A program made the translations under genes and the position numbers. This document shows, in pieces, positions 11,613 to 25,060 of a DNA stretch of 64,000 nt. Origin of the DNA: Siphonodentalium dalli (taxonomy: Eukaryota > Mollusca > Scaphopoda > Gadilida > Siphonodentaliidae); the NCBI GenBank assembly GCA_032622095.1, contig CP136062.1, positions 165,562,590 to 165,626,589 on the forward strand, written 5' to 3'. The notes beneath the pieces are model-generated. The model ran no database searches. It was not told the origin of the DNA and saw nothing but the letters and a program-made list of their open reading frames with translations. Position 1 is the stretch's first letter. Every line of letters starts with the position of its first letter.

Positions 11613-13339
11613 CTAGCAGGGTTACCCGGCGTTGCCCAGGTTAATGTATGTTGTGGATATTTGTTGGGAATAGAGAATGCTCTTGCTTAAAGTGTTATAC
11701 GTTTTCTCATAAATATTATGTTCAAATAGCATCACAAAACATGATTATTAAAGTCATGGAATATAAGTAGTGGCTCACCTTGTCAATTGTCATTCTGTTT
11801 ATCGCGATTAATCCGTTCCACCAATAATGAAGTATTTATTTATTTACATTAGACGTTATAATATGATACATGAACATCATAAACACATTAGTGCGATAAA
11901 AGATTATAATTGGGTTTTACATATTGAGATGAATCAATCAATCTAGTGGGTTGGACTAAGATATCGAGGACACCTGGCTATCATATCTCCATGAAGATAC
12001 AGAAGTTTCAAAGAAATTTGCAGGTGCACACCTCTGTTCATGGTGCTATATATTGACTAAATATTCTTAGTTTAAACGAAATGTTACTGCGCACATATAT
12101 CAGCTACACGTCAGGCACAGAGCGAGATTTTGAGTTGTTTATGTCAGTCGATGAGTCTGTTCAAAAACCCTTGTCAGATGTCAGTATTGGTAGGATCCTG
12201 AAAAGTCTTGTGCTACTAACTGCATTTTCTTGTATATCAGAAGAAGCTATATTTGACTGCACACTGTGACCACTATTTTTGAACAGGCCTTCCATATCTC
12301 TTGACAAATTGTAACTTTTTGTGGAAACTGTATTGAATGGAACATACTAAATTTTATTATTATATATATGCAATCCTCTGACGGTTCGAGGTCTCTCAGT
12401 TTGCACGAATATATGTATCTCTTCAATAGAATGATAAATATACGTTTAATGCTTCTTCTAGTTATCTCTGTTTGCTAGCTCATTTTGTGAATGCCTTGAT
12501 TGCCATTCCCATATAAATATGACTGTTAAGAAGATATAATTGTTCAAGTGACTTATGTGGGTCACCATATGTCGGGATTGTGAAATGTGAACGCCCAACT
12601 ACTTAAAATGATATGGAGATGGCCTGGTGACTGTATATAACTTATATGTGGATATCGGCGAATAGCAATCGTATCAATGATAGTGCATATCCGCTCGCCA
12701 TCCGTGACGCAAACGACACCAAATGTGATTCAATTCATGCTATATCATTAGAGAAAAACGTGTATGAATTTGGTGGAATTTGGTTTATTAAATCAATTGT
12801 TAGTGTAAACATTAGTTTATTCTCAAGAATAGCACATATAATACATAATATAAAGACGATAACAATTTAACATTAGAGAAAAGGATTTGGCAGTAAGCCA
12901 AAGGCTTATAGGTGGCCATTTCCTTAGTATATATATATTGCATCATGGTTTGATTGGGTCGCAATGATGAATTGCCTGTTCAATTGTTGATGCAACGCTG
13001 ACTCGAACAACGCCATATTGCGAAGGTGATTATGTATTAGTTTGGTGGAAATCAGCGAGAAAACTATTTCACCATTTTTTTTAAATTTTCCCTCCCGCCA
13101 ATAGCGTCATTTTTGAAAATTTCTACCCGCACCATTATCTTCCTTGCAAAAAGTTACCCGTCTTAGAACGCCTTGGTGCCATCTCGATTGTACCGCGTGC
13201 AGTTATATATAGAACGCACACAGACAGACAAAAAGACAGACAGACAGCACGATTTTATTGCTTGTATCATTTGAGAAGAACGTGTCTGAATTTGATGGTA
13301 ATTGGTACTAAAAATATTTTGTATCAGTTTTGGTGACCC

Positions 13340-14460
13340 TCCCGTCCCTATTTCGGACTCAAGCTGAACACACTAAGACTCATTGGAGATTAGAGATGCA
13401 TATATATGAAATTGGTGAAAATTGGCGAGTATGCATATTATATCAAATTTAAGGTCCCCATATCTCTCACCCATATGGCACAAATTTGGTGTATCTAAAC
13501 CACACGATAAGATTCCTCGTATCACGGAGAAGAATATGTATCAATCTGGTAGAAATCGGCACTAAACATATAGATATAATTGTGTGTGTCCCCCTCATCT
13601 CTATAAACCACTGACTCGAATGGCCCCACTTGTGACATCCTTAAACCACACGATTACACTCCTGATATCATGGAGATGATTGTTTATAAGTTTGGTGATA
13701 ATCGGCGACTAAACAATTTTTTTTATCAAATTTGGTGCCAATCCCTCCCCTCTCCATCTCTCACCCAAACAGCACCACTAATGGCGTCTTTAAATCACGA
13801 TTAGATTCCTCGTATCATGGATAAGAACGTGTATCAATTTGGTGGAAATTGGCGCTAAAAACATTGTGCATCAATTTTGGTGCCCATGTCCCTTTCAATG
13901 CAACCCTGACTCGAATGAGGCCACATTTAACAGATAAAAGCCACACCATTAGACTCCTCATACCATGGGGAAGATATTGTATAAGTGTGGTGGCAATCGG
14001 GGGACGTATTATCAAATTTAGTGCCCACCCCTCCCAATCTCTAATCTAAAAACAACAATTTGGCGTTGTTAAATCGCACAATTAGATTCCTTGTATCACG
14101 AAGAAGAATATATATCAATTTGGTGGAAATCGGCGCTAAAATTATTTTTATCAATTTTGGTGCCCCTCTCCCCTTCCGTTCATCCCTGACTCAAACGACG
14201 CCACTTTTGACATATTTAAACCACACCGTTGGATTCTTCATATCATGGGGATAATTATATGTAAGTTTCGTGGCAATCGGCGACAAAAAAAAAATCTGCC
14301 CCCCCCCTTCCGGGCACCCCTGACGCGATCGGCGCGACTTTTGCAATATTTAAACCACGCCATTAGATTCCTCATATTATGGGGATGATTATATATAAGT
14401 TTGGTGGCATTCGCGACATTTTTTTTGTTCTGCCCCTCCCCCTTTTCTGCCCCTGACAAC
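13340..14460 (+). repeat. Tandem core repeats, about 150 bp units
   Basis: Each unit contains AAACCACACGATTAGATTCC-like, TATCATGGGGATGATTAT-like, TTTGGTGGAAATCGGCG-like and CCCTGACTCGAACGGCGCCA-like segments. About eight units, diverged by 15-30 percent by eye. The homologous stretch in copy 2 is about 18655-19775. Confidence 0.8.
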
Positions 14461-14574
14461 AACGGCGTCACTTTAGAAAATTCTAACCCCGACCATTATC
14501 TTTCTCGTAAAAAGCTACTCCTAGTAAACGCCTTTGGCATCATCTAGATGGTCCCCTGTAAATTTCTATAGAAC

Positions 14575-14605
<31 letters not shown>

Positions 14606-14645
14606 TTCGCAAATATAGATATAGATATATATATATATATATAGA

Positions 14646-14697
<52 letters not shown>
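14575..14697. repeat. (ACAG)n followed by (TA)n
   Basis: About eight ACAG/GACA units followed by GATATAGATA and about 60 bp of TA. Homologous tract in copy 2 at about 19890-20010. Confidence 0.9.
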
Positions 14698-14698
<1 letters not shown>

Positions 14699-14710
14699 TT
14701 AGCTATGTTA

Positions 14711-14833
14711 TAGATAGATACCGAGTTGGTATTGGATATGCTGGAAAAACAACACCGTTGAGGCCCGAAGCCCCGAAACGGGGATGTTTCTCCCGCATAT
14801 CCAATAATCCAATACCAACGAGGTGTCTATCTT
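14711..14833. repeat. Nested palindrome P2 with direct CGAG breaks
   Basis: The left arm TAGATAGATACCGAGTTGGT is complemented by the right arm AATACCAACGAGGTGTCTAT. CGAG at 14722-14725 and 14819-14822 has the same orientation on both sides. The repeat boundary at 14802 falls inside this hairpin, so copy 2 has only its left half. Confidence 0.75.
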
Positions 14834-16248
14834 ACTTAGAACATTTCTGACCGTCTGGTGGTTCACGGTGTCAGAAACCACATACCAGAATGAAGCAAAT
14901 CATGGTTATTTGATTGTGTAATATATAAACTGAAAAATTAAATATATATATTCTATTACCCCCTTCGCGAGCCCCAAACATGATATTGCCTATGTCGGTG
15001 ATTATCTTACCTAATTAATTGATACGTTGATGTCGTGCGCATTTGCACATTGAATGTCCCCAATCAGGTAAACATTTCCATATCAGCACGATTGAGAGGA
15101 GTGGATTTTGCCAGTAGCAATAAACTGAGTTTTGTAAGATATATGTGGTATAACCGTACCGTGTCCAAAGGTCGACAATTTCCGCATTTTGACTTGCAAA
15201 TTCTTAACATTCTAAGAAATTCCATGTAATCAACGTAACTATTCCACTGAAGTTCTAGTGTAGAGTACTCTGCATAACAAACTGATTTAGATTATCAACA
15301 TTTAAATAATTGGCATGTTTGGCCTCCCTTCATTCTAGATGAAGATACGTCCCTGCATTTGCTTATTGTAAGAAAACAGTACTACAATACTGTACCTCAC
15401 AAACTCAAACATGCTCGGGACTGTTCAAAGTCACTTCAGGGGAAGTTAATAGAAATCGAGTCATTTATTGAGAACAAATATGATTATCCACTTAGGGTGG
15501 ATACACAGTTGTATGTAATTTATGTATGTAAAATCCATGTATTCCTGTGTATTCCATGTATTTTACATGGTCACACCAATCATTGATAGCAGTAATCGCC
15601 TGCGCGCGATCGGTCCATTTCAACAGGCGAGACCAGTGAGTAGTTATAAGCCATTATCAAACCAACTGCAATCAAGAAATTTCAGGCCAGTCATAAACAT
15701 GTCCTCTTTCATGGATGCCGAAATGAATAAATCATGTCTGATATCTGTTGCTGTTTTTCACGAGTCTTAATTAATTTTGAAAAGTGGATTTGAGTCCGTC
15801 GATCGTCATTTCTTTGAAACAGGGTCATCCAAAACAAGAATAAAATATGCAGAATTTGAAGCTCTTTTAGGACGATACCGGTTTGTTGAAATTGCTCTGA
15901 TAATTTGAGAGCGAGCGCATGTGATAGCATTCAATTGGAAAATATCCATTTCAGCTCCAAAAAAATAATGTAGGTACAGCGTTGAAATTAAAAAGAGTGA
16001 ACCCCCCATTTTTCACCCTGAATTTACAGAACAAACAGTATATGTTTCTCAAGCCGAAGGTTGAACAAGTTCCTAACTCACAATTTTAGCCTGTACAGGC
16101 ATGAATTATAACAGTTTCGACCATAATCCATGATTGGGGAGGGGGCTGCAGCTGGTTCTCGAAAGCTTCGAATAACTAAGGGAGTTAGTTGAATGTATCA
16201 GTCTGGATTATCTGGGCATGCACTAATGTACAATATTATAAAGTTATT
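14834..16248. other. No gene recognised
   Basis: A 75-residue frame at 15359-15586 (plus) has ordinary composition and no recognised domain. Nothing else exon-like. Confidence 0.4.
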
Positions 16249-16403
16249 ATACAATGTTGTGTACAGTATGTGTTTTTCTTGTACGAGTCCAGGTTGTGGT
16301 GAAAAGTCATATTGGGCGAGACACGCCAGTGTCGAGGCCAATATGACTTTTCACCACGACCTGGACGAGTACAAGAAAAACTCGTACTGTACACAACATT
16401 GTA
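16249..16403. repeat. Nested palindrome P3 with direct ACGAGT breaks
   Basis: A 155 bp hairpin. ACGAGT occurs at 16283-16288 and again, same orientation, at 16365-16370; inside it CGAG occurs at 16317-16320 and 16333-16336 around an innermost ACAC / GTGT stem. The long middle arm reads GTGGTGAAAAGTCATATTGG. Confidence 0.88.
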
Positions 16404-16925
16404 TAACGACATTTTTATTATCCATCTGTATGTTTATCCATATTTTGGAAATAAAACTTTTGTGGTTATTTTTGGTATTTGTCGGCACTTAATTCTCTAT
16501 AAAAGCCTGTACCGTATATTGATCATCAGAAAGCATGATTTGGAAAAGTAAACACGGAAGTGAGAAAAAACTCAATGCGGAAGTGAAGGGTCTGCTAAAA
16601 TCCATCAATGTTGCGCGCGCATCACAATTTCACCGATTCATTTCGCAATAGAATTAATTCGTGACGCCACGGAGTCCAATATGAAAAGTCATATTGTACA
16701 GTGTGTATCCACTCTTACCGATAAACAGTTTAAGAGAACAATACTTGACGCAAGAATGGCTCTAGTTCATTAAACCAAAACGCGCAGTATTTATGTTATA
16801 TTTTGAATGCACGAACACCAGAATCTGTATCGCAAGATGAATTCAACCGAATTCACATTAAAGTTTTAATTTCAATTCGACACGCCTAAGTAAATTGGTG
16901 GATACAATTAGTGGTATATATATTA
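16404..16925. other. No gene recognised
   Basis: AT-rich spacer between hairpin P3 and the second copy of the 3.19 kb repeat. Confidence 0.4.
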
Positions 16926-19893
16926 TACTAGCAGGGTTACCCGGCGTTGCCCAGGTTAATGTATGTTGTGGATATTTGTTGGGAATAGAGAATGCTCTTG
17001 CTTAAAGTGTTATACGTTTTCTCATAAATATTATGTTCAAATAGCATCACAAAACATGATTATTAAAGTCATGGAATATAAGTAGTGGCTCACCTTGTCA
17101 ATTGTCATTCTGTTTATCGCGATTAATCCGTTCCACCAATAATGAAGTATTTATTTATTTACATTAGACGTTATAATATGATACATGAACATCATAAACA
17201 CATTAGTGCGATAAAAGATTATAATTGGGTTTTACATATTGAGATGAATCAATCAATCTAGTGGGTTGGACTAAGATATCGAGGACACCTGGCTATCATA
17301 TCTCCATGAAGATACAGAAGTTTCAAAGAAATTTGCAGGTGCACACCTCTGTTCATGGTGCTATATATTGACTAAATATTCTTAGTTTAAACGAAATGTT
17401 ACGGCGCACATACATGTATATCAGCTACACGTCAGGCACAGAGCGAGATTTTGAGTTGTTTATGTCAGTCGATGAGTCTGTTCAAAAACCCTTGTCAGAT
17501 GTCAGTATTGGTAGGATCCTGAAAAGTCTTGTGCTACTAACTGCATTTTCTTGTATATCAGAAGAAGCTATATTTGACTGCACACTGTGACCACTATTTT
17601 TGAACAGGCCTTCCATATCTCTTGACAAATTGTAACTTTTTGTGGAAACTGTATTGAATGGAACATACTAAATTTTATTATTATATATATGCAATCCTCT
17701 GACGGTTCGAGGTCTCTCAGTTTGCACGAATATATGTATCTCTTCAATAGAATGATAAATATACGTTTAATGCTTCTTCTAGTTATCTCTGTTTGCTAGC
17801 TCATTGTGTGAATGCCTTGATTGCCATTCCCATATAAATATGACTGTTAAGAAGATATAATTGTTCAAGTGACTTATGTGGGTCACCATATGTCGGGATT
17901 GTGAAATGTGAACGCCCAACTACTTAAAATGATATGGAGATGGCCTGGTGACTGTATATAACTTATATGTGGATATCGGCGAATAGCAATCTTATCAATG
18001 ATAGTGCATATCCGCTCGCCATCCGTGACGCAAACGACACCAAATGTGATTCAATTCATGCTATATCATTAGAGAAAAACGTGTATGAATTTGGTGGAAT
18101 TTGGTTTATTAAATCAATTGTTAGTGTAAACATTAGTTTATTCTCAAGAATAGCACATATAATACATAATATAAAGACGATAACAATTTAACATTAGAGA
18201 AAAGGATTTGGCAGTAAGCCAAAGGCTTATAGGTGGCCATTTCCTTAGTATATATATATTGCATCATGGTTTGATTGGGTCGCAATGATGAATTGCCTGT
18301 TCAATTGTTGATGCAACGCTGACTCGAACAACGCCATATTGCGAAGGTGATTATGTATTAGTTTGGTGGAAATCAGCGAGAAAACTATTTCACCATTTTT
18401 TTTTAATTTTCCCTCCCGCCAATAGCGTCATTTTTGAAAATTTTAACCCGCACCATTATCTTCCTTGCAAAAAGTTACCCGTCTTAGAACGCCTTGGTGC
18501 CATCTCGATTGTACCGCGTGCAGTTATATATAGAACGCACACAGACAGACAAAAAGACAGACAGACAGCACGATTTTATTGCTTGTATCATTTGAGAACG
18601 TGTCTGAATTTGATGGTAATTGGTACTAAAAATATTTTGTATCAGTTTTGGTGACCCTCCCGTCCCTATTTCGGACTCAAGCTGAACACACTAAGACTCA
18701 TTGGAGATTAGAGATGCATATATATGAAATTGGTGAAAATTGGCGAGTATACATATTATATCAAATTTAAGGTCCCCATATCTCTCACCCATATGGCACA
18801 AATTTGGTGTATCTAAACCACACGATAAGATTCCTCGTATCACGGAGAAGAATATGTATCAATCTGGTAGAAATCGGCACTAAACATATAGATATAATTG
18901 TGTGTGTCCCCCTCATCTCTATAAACCACTGACTCGAATGGCCCCACTTGTGACATCCTTAAACTACACGATTACACTCCTGATATCATGGAGATGATTG
19001 TTTATAAGTTTGGTGATAATCGGTGACTAAACAATTTTTTTTATCAAATTTGGTGCCAATCCCTCCCCTCTCCATCTCTCACCCAAACAGCACCACTAAT
19101 GGCGTCTTTAAATCACGATTAGATTCCTCGTATCATGGATAAGAACGTGTATCAATTTGGTGGAAATTGGCGCTAAAAACATTGTGCATCAATTTTGGTG
19201 CCCATGTCCCTTTCAATGCAACCCTGACTCGAATGAGGCCACATTTAACAGATAAAAGCCACACCATTAGACTCCTCATACCATGGGGAAGATATTGTAT
19301 AAGTGTGGTGGCAATCGGGGGACGTATTATCAAATTTAGTGCCCACCCCTCCCAATCTCTAATCTAAAAACAACAATTTGGCGTTGTTAAATCGCACAAT
19401 TAGATTCCTTGTATCACGAAGAAGAATATATATCAATTTGGTGGAAATCGGCGCTAAAATTATTTTTATCAATTTTGGTGCCCCTCTCCCCTTCCGTTCA
19501 TCCCTGACTCAAACGACGCCACTTTTGACATATTTAAACCACACCGTTGGATTCTTCATATCATGGGGATAATTATATGTAAGTTTCGTGGCAATCGGCG
19601 ACAAAAAAAAAATCTGCCCCCCCCCCTTCCGGGCACCCCTGACGCGATCGGCGCGACTTTTGCAATATTTAAACCACGCCATTAGATTCCTCATATTATG
19701 GGGATGATTATATATAAGTTTGGTGGCATTCGCGACATTTTTTTTGTTCTGCCCCTCCCCCTTTTCTGCCCCTGACAACAACGGCGTCACTTTAGAAAAT
19801 TCTAACCCCGACCATTATCTTTCTCGTAAAAAGCTACTCCTAGTAAACGCCTTTGGCATCATCTAGATGGTCCCCTGTAAATTTCTATAGAAC

Positions 19894-19924
<31 letters not shown>

Positions 19925-19964
19925 TTCGCAAATATAGATATAGATATATATATATATATATAGA

Positions 19965-20013
<49 letters not shown>

Positions 20014-20117
20014 TTAGCTATGTTATAGATAGATACCGAGTTGGTATTGGATATGCTGGAAAAACAACACCGTTGAGGCCCGAAGCCCCGAAACGGGGAT
20101 GTTTCTCCCGCATATCC
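16926..20117 (+). mobile_element. 3.19 kb repeat, copy 2
   Basis: Nearly identical to 11611-14802; differences are scattered single bases and a few short indels, for example an extra CATGTA near 17412 and a missing AGA near 18596. Right after its end, at 20127-20155, a piece of its own interior (GCAAATATAGATATAGAT) appears again, as if copying restarted. The high identity points to a recent duplication or recent transposition. Confidence 0.75.
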
Positions 20118-20397
20118 CGCATATCCGCAGACATTCGCAAATATAGATATAGATTTGACCAGGTTAAAGGGAAGTACTATATTCGAAACAGAAGATTCCC
20201 TAAATGCATTAGACACAACAAAGAACATGCAGCGTTTAGTGAGATCCTTATACGTTTTGTCAATTTCTGTTATATGAGTTCAGATTTTACACTGCAAAAA
20301 ATAATTACCTATAAACATGTTTAATTAAAAACACCTGACAGACACACTTATGAGACATGTGATATGTTTTAGTAAAAACACGCATGTTTTATAATTA

Positions 20398-20666
20398 AAT
20401 CACCAGTGTTTATATAAAAACATGTCACAGTGTTTTATAATAAACACTCAATCCAATTATGAATAAACACTAGTGTTTATATAAAAACATGTCATGGTGT
20501 TTTATTATAAACACTCCATCTAATTATGAATAAACACTAGTGTTTATATATAAACATGTCATGGTGTTTTATATTCAACACTCCATCCAACTATGAAAAA
20601 ACTCTGATGTTTATATAAAAACATGTCATGGTGTTTTTAATAAAACACTCAACATGTTTATTTACC
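20398..20666. repeat. 67 bp minisatellite, 4 units
   Basis: Units start about 20398, 20465, 20532 and 20599. Each carries a self-complementary AAACACTAGTGTTT and an AAACATGTCATGGTGTTTTA block. Degenerate GTGTTT / AAACAC words continue to about 20720. Confidence 0.85.
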
Positions 20667-20916
20667 AGACACACTTTATAAACACTATGACGTGTTTATT
20701 ATTTAGAAAATAAAACGCCTAATGTGTTTTAAAAAATTTATTCTCAAAAACTTAATAAAATAATTTTTCAACATATAAACAGTTTTATATACAACAGTTT
20801 TATATACTACATACTTTGCAACAAATGATGGTGATATATCTATAATAACATTAGTCCAGTGCATTTTATATGGTTTTACTTCAAACTAATTGAAAAACAA
20901 TGTTTCTTAGCAAGAA

Positions 20917-21125
20917 TACAGTAATGCCCTAATTAATCGACTTCTTAACCACATAAGAATTATGGGTAAATTTTCAGGATTTAGTCGAAAATATGGCTTG
21001 TTGCCATTCATCGGAGAGCTCTCGGTGAGAGCTTTCGGATGAATGGCAACAAGCATAATCCTGAAGTTACCCATAATTCTGCTGTGGTTAAGAAGTTGAT
21101 TACTTAGAGCATTACTGTAATTACA
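20917..21125. repeat. 209 bp palindrome P4
   Basis: Arms of about 85 bp (20918-21002 and 21038-21124) share TACAGTAATGC, CTTCTTAACCACA, GAATTATGGGTAA and GCTTGTTGCCATTCATC. The centre is GAGAGCTCTCGGTGAGAGCT. The mismatched joints here do not show a clean ACTCG word. Confidence 0.85.
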
Positions 21126-21590
21126 TTGACCCATTATAATTAACATTTTAAAAATCAAAAAGAATCAAGAAATGTGAAATTGGTGAATTTTGGTGAATAA
21201 ATTTTCTGAAAATTTTGTAAAATCTCAATTTGTGATATTTCAAGGACATTATAAAATATTCCATTTCATGAGTCCATTCATTTTTATAATCATTTTCTAC
21301 ACCTTCACAAGTTTATCGAATATTGGAGCTTCATTTTTTGAGAATTAGCTGAAATCCATATTTTGTGGTCCATATAATATTTTAAAACTAGAGAAATGAA
21401 TGGCTTTTTCTATAAATGCACTGGACTAGATCCACATGAACCATTAAATAGCAATGGTAATTTTACTACAGAAAACCAAAATTCAAAATTGTTGTCTTCG
21501 CAGTTTCAAATCCAAACATCAAGACATATCTTGAAGAAATATGTTCATTAAAGGGTTACTCTACACTTGATCGGTCCATTTTTGGGACCA
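21126..21590. other. No gene; diverged repeat
   Basis: 21170-21245 is an old relative of 7470-7580. No coding frame. Confidence 0.35.
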
Positions 21591-21779
21591 TCTCCTTTTA
21601 TACTCAGAATATATGCATCAAATGAATGAATTTGAGCCATGGAATAGTGCAAAATACACACATGTGCAAACAACATGGTAACTATAACGAGAATGAGTTT
21701 ATGACTTGCATTTTGCACTAATCAAAGGCTCAAATTCATTAATTTGTTGCATATAATATGTTGAATATAAAAGGAGACA
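21591..21779. repeat. Foldback, 65 bp arms
   Basis: CTCCTTTTATACTCAGAATA and GAATTTGAGCCATGGAATAG at the left pair with the complement at 21713-21779, which ends AATATAAAAGGAGACATG. TTAAAGGG(G)TACT words flank both sides in direct orientation (about 21549 and 21788). Confidence 0.75.
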
Positions 21780-22389
21780 TGTGACTTAAAGGGGTACTGA
21801 ACCCAAGATGTTGTTGTTGGTTTCTATAATCCCCGAGTCGGAGAATAAGGTAACAACTTTTCCATTCTTTGAAAGTCAGTTGAGTACGAAGTAGTGTTAC
21901 GGATGGCAATTTACCGGAATGCAAAAATACAAATTGTTGTTGTCGAGTAATTTTTGTACAGTTTTCAACAAAATGAATCAAATAAAAATTATATTATATG
22001 CATAGTAGTCCCATATACTCATTTAAGTTATTGTATCGTCACTAGTCAATGAGTGGCTTGAATTTTCTCCCTGTATAAGCATAATGTTTCAAACGATCGT
22101 GTGTGCAATGGGTTTACTAATCCAGTATCCCTCAATTATAATTTGATTACGTTTTGTACACGGACATTCGTATTTTAATTTACGCCATTTCATGGCTCCA
22201 GCCATAAATTCAATTTATATTAAATTATTAACTTTTAAATTATAAAATTTTAAGATAGCCTATTAACCTGAGCGTTTACAGAATACATCTTCGACTCAAA
22301 TTACTTATGTTTTTATATAGTATCGATAATAGATCGTTGTTATCACCGGAAATTTATTGAAAATGGCGTACAGTACCCATTTAACACAT

Positions 22390-22575
22390 ACTGATGATAG
22401 TTGATGATGATGATGATGATAGCGATGACTATTACGATGATGCTGATAAGCCTTCTAATGATGACGTGATGACAACGAAGACTGACGATGATGATGATGA
22501 TACTAATAATGGATAATGATATCATAATAAAGATGATGATTATAATGATGATGAAGTCAACGATGACGACAATGA
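22390..22575. repeat. GAT-rich simple repeat
   Basis: Degenerate GATGAT/AATGAT triplets. The hydrophobic minus-strand frame across it (Ile/Val only) is a by-product of the repeat. Confidence 0.85.
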
Positions 22576-22579
22576 TGAT

Positions 22580-22745
22580 ATAGAGAGTAATCAATTGGTT
22601 CCGAGAATTACGTTAAATAATTCACGAGAGGCGAGAGACGTCGGTAAGAAACGAGTGCGCGTTAGGGCACGAGTTTCCTACCTAAACGTCTCTCACCTCG
22701 AGTGAATTATCTAACGTAATTCTCGGAACTAATTGATTACTCTAT
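22580..22745. repeat. Nested palindrome P5 with direct ACGAGT breaks
   Basis: A 166 bp hairpin with arms sharing AGAGTAATCAATT and GAATTACGTTA. ACGAGT at 22651-22656 and 22669-22674, and CGAG at 22625-22628 and 22699-22702, are direct on both sides. Confidence 0.87.
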
Positions 22746-23920
22746 TTATTACACTTCTACATCAATTTGGTTCGCCAAATATGATTAAAACACACATAAT
22801 TAATGGATAAAAGTCCCGATGTGGAGAAAGATTAACAACCGAAAGTTTAGCCATGATTAGTAAGCGACGTAACGTCAATGACGTAACGATAAATTGTATA
22901 ATTCACAAGTGACATTACCATTTTTAGTTAACGGCGTTTTCAATGGAAATCGCGCGTAGCTGTGTAATAAGATGACATATTGAATATTACGATAAAAAAA
23001 AAAATGTAAATAGAGTATATATGTTTCATCTCTAATTTCATGTTAATTCATAGTTAATTTAAGCGATTGATGTATCCACAACTTTTGACTTCAGAAAAGC
23101 ACGGAGGGAACCGTATCCACTTAAAGGGGATGGAAACACTCAACAACTCAGGACGTTAATATATTTAGTATGTCAACCATATTTAGTATGTCAACCATGG
23201 TGCGATAAAACACTTCTCATTTCTCAGTTACGCTCAAACAACAATACCACATCACTAATATCCATATTTATAAGATCATGCCGTCACAACCCCACTTCTG
23301 GTGTTACTCACCCTTAGTACAGATATTTATAAAGGCTATGACTCTAACATCATTTTGGCATGTTTGTGAGTATTCTGTGCAAAATCCAAGCAATATTAAA
23401 GACATACATGTATTATAGCCAGAAATGATTTCCTTTATAATTTTGAACAATTAACTTATGTTCAGTTAATGGTCACATAACATTTGAATTTGAAAATATC
23501 GGAAAAATTCACATGACTTCTGTATGTGCAAATACGACACACAAATAACCTTTTGCAAATTAAACGTTTGGGAACTAAATTCCCCAGGTTCACAAAACAG
23601 GCATTTTCATACCAGGTTTGGCTCATGTATATATTAAATTCGAGATGGGATTCGATTAGCGAATCTCACCCCGATTCGATTCAATTCTCAGGGGCCTAAC
23701 GTTGAGCATGTTACATCTTAAAGATGCCCTGTATGATTTAACACCACTAAATTACTATTTATTCTGTATATATATAAACACTACCGATTTTGATAAAACA
23801 CATGACACGTTTACATATCACATAATTATTTGCAGTGTATCTTCTAATTTGCCCGCCATCGATTTAATGGGGAATGTAGAGCATGCTACGTTTAAATAAG
23901 TTCAATTTTATGTATCGACG
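22746..23920. other. No gene recognised
   Basis: Includes a short direct duplication (ATATTTAGTATGTCAACC twice, 23160-23200) and a GATTCGAT-type motif near 23640-23690. No supported exon. Confidence 0.4.
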
Positions 23921-23924
23921 GAGA

Positions 23925-24560
23925 ACATCACTGGATTCTGGCCAAATACATTAGACAAGTACCATCAGCGATTGGGGCGGGGTTTGTGGTTATCTCGGTC
24001 TTATATGGAGGATAGTGTGGGGGTGGGGTCTCATGCGTATATATTTAACAAGATTACACACAAGGGTTTCTATTTCCCGGTGAGTGGGGTCTCATGCGTA
24101 TATTTATCTAACAATATTACACATGGGTGTTGATTGCTCGGTGGTTGTGGTGTTTGTTACATTTGTATAACAGTAGAATAGTATATTTCCAGGGAGAACA
24201 TCTCTACCTTCGTATTTGTTGTCTTTAACTTGGGGCGGGGTTGCATGTATACAATACTCGTGTATGCATTTCAAATATTATAGTCAATGTATGAGCACAT
24301 GTGGTTCTGTATTTGAACGTTAATTGCAAATTTTAGGGCATAACTAGGACAGTACTCAGACTTGTTTGATATTGTATGTGATTCAAGATAATTTATACAG
24401 CACCATTGATTTCCAATTACTTGACAATCAATTCAGGGATGTATGTTTATTATTTGTGTCGTGGGGTGTTTGTAACACTTAAAAAATAGCCAAATGTTAT
24501 GTGGAAACAAGGACATCTCTGAAATATTTCGAAGCAAAGTATCTGGGGTGGGGGTCTGCA
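23925..24560 (+). repeat. Three diverged tandem copies, period about 265-315 bp
   Basis: Anchors GAGAACATC followed by GGGGCGGGGTT or similar occur near 23925-23985, 24195-24245 and 24510-24560. GTGGGGTCTCATGCGTATAT is itself duplicated at 24024 and 24084. Confidence 0.5.
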
Positions 24561-25060
24561 AAGTAAGGGACGATGGCGGATTTCAAGGAACAATATCACT
24601 GACACCAATTAACATCATATATGTCATCTATAAGAATCGAAGATACACCAAAAAGTCGGAGAAATAGGATTCATATTTGTATTCAGATGCAATTGAAATA
24701 ATAATTGTTTTCGTCTAAACAACAAATGTAGACCATTGGTATGTTAGGTTGAATTAATGATTTATCCACATTTCATTGTCAAATTTGTAACACGTGTAAA
24801 TGGTATTTTGACAAAAGTCATGAAAATCACATGCACGAAAGGTGTATCAATAAATCGGAAATACGGAAAATCCTCGAGCACGAGCTTACAATCAGTAAAG
24901 GATGCGCCTATGACTCTTTCCTCTGATTTAGAGCAAACTGCAAGCAGTGCCCCTCCATAAATACTCCGTAGATTAATAGCGAGAGGGGGGGGGGGGGTAT
25001 ATATACATTGACAAAAACCGTTTGGTTGTGAAATTTATATATATCTATATATATATCGCA

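Larger units (their letters stand above)
11611..14802 (+). mobile_element. 3.19 kb repeat, copy 1 (Helentron/pearl-like, non-autonomous)
   Basis: Begins TACTAGCAGGGTTACCCGGC and ends at 14802; repeated almost unchanged at 16926-20117 with the same 5315 bp offset at both ends. Order of parts: unique 5' part; a terminal module with CACCATTATCTTCCTTGC-type sequence ending in ACAGACAG (13105-13245); about eight diverged tandem core units of about 150 bp (13340-14460); the terminal module again (14465-14575), ending in an (ACAG)n tract, TA repeats and half a hairpin. Tandem core plus microsatellite is the layout of bivalve pearl-type elements and non-autonomous Helentrons. That family assignment is inference: I see no Rep/helicase gene and short reading frames are not convincing. 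Confidence 0.65.

Noticed and set aside
12081-12269. 62-codon frame conserved in both copies of the 3.19 kb repeat
   Set aside because: The conservation simply reflects the recent duplication of the whole 3.19 kb; non-coding parts are equally conserved.
22343-22594. Minus-strand hydrophobic frame that resembles a membrane protein
   Set aside because: Composition is dictated by the GAT-type simple repeat.
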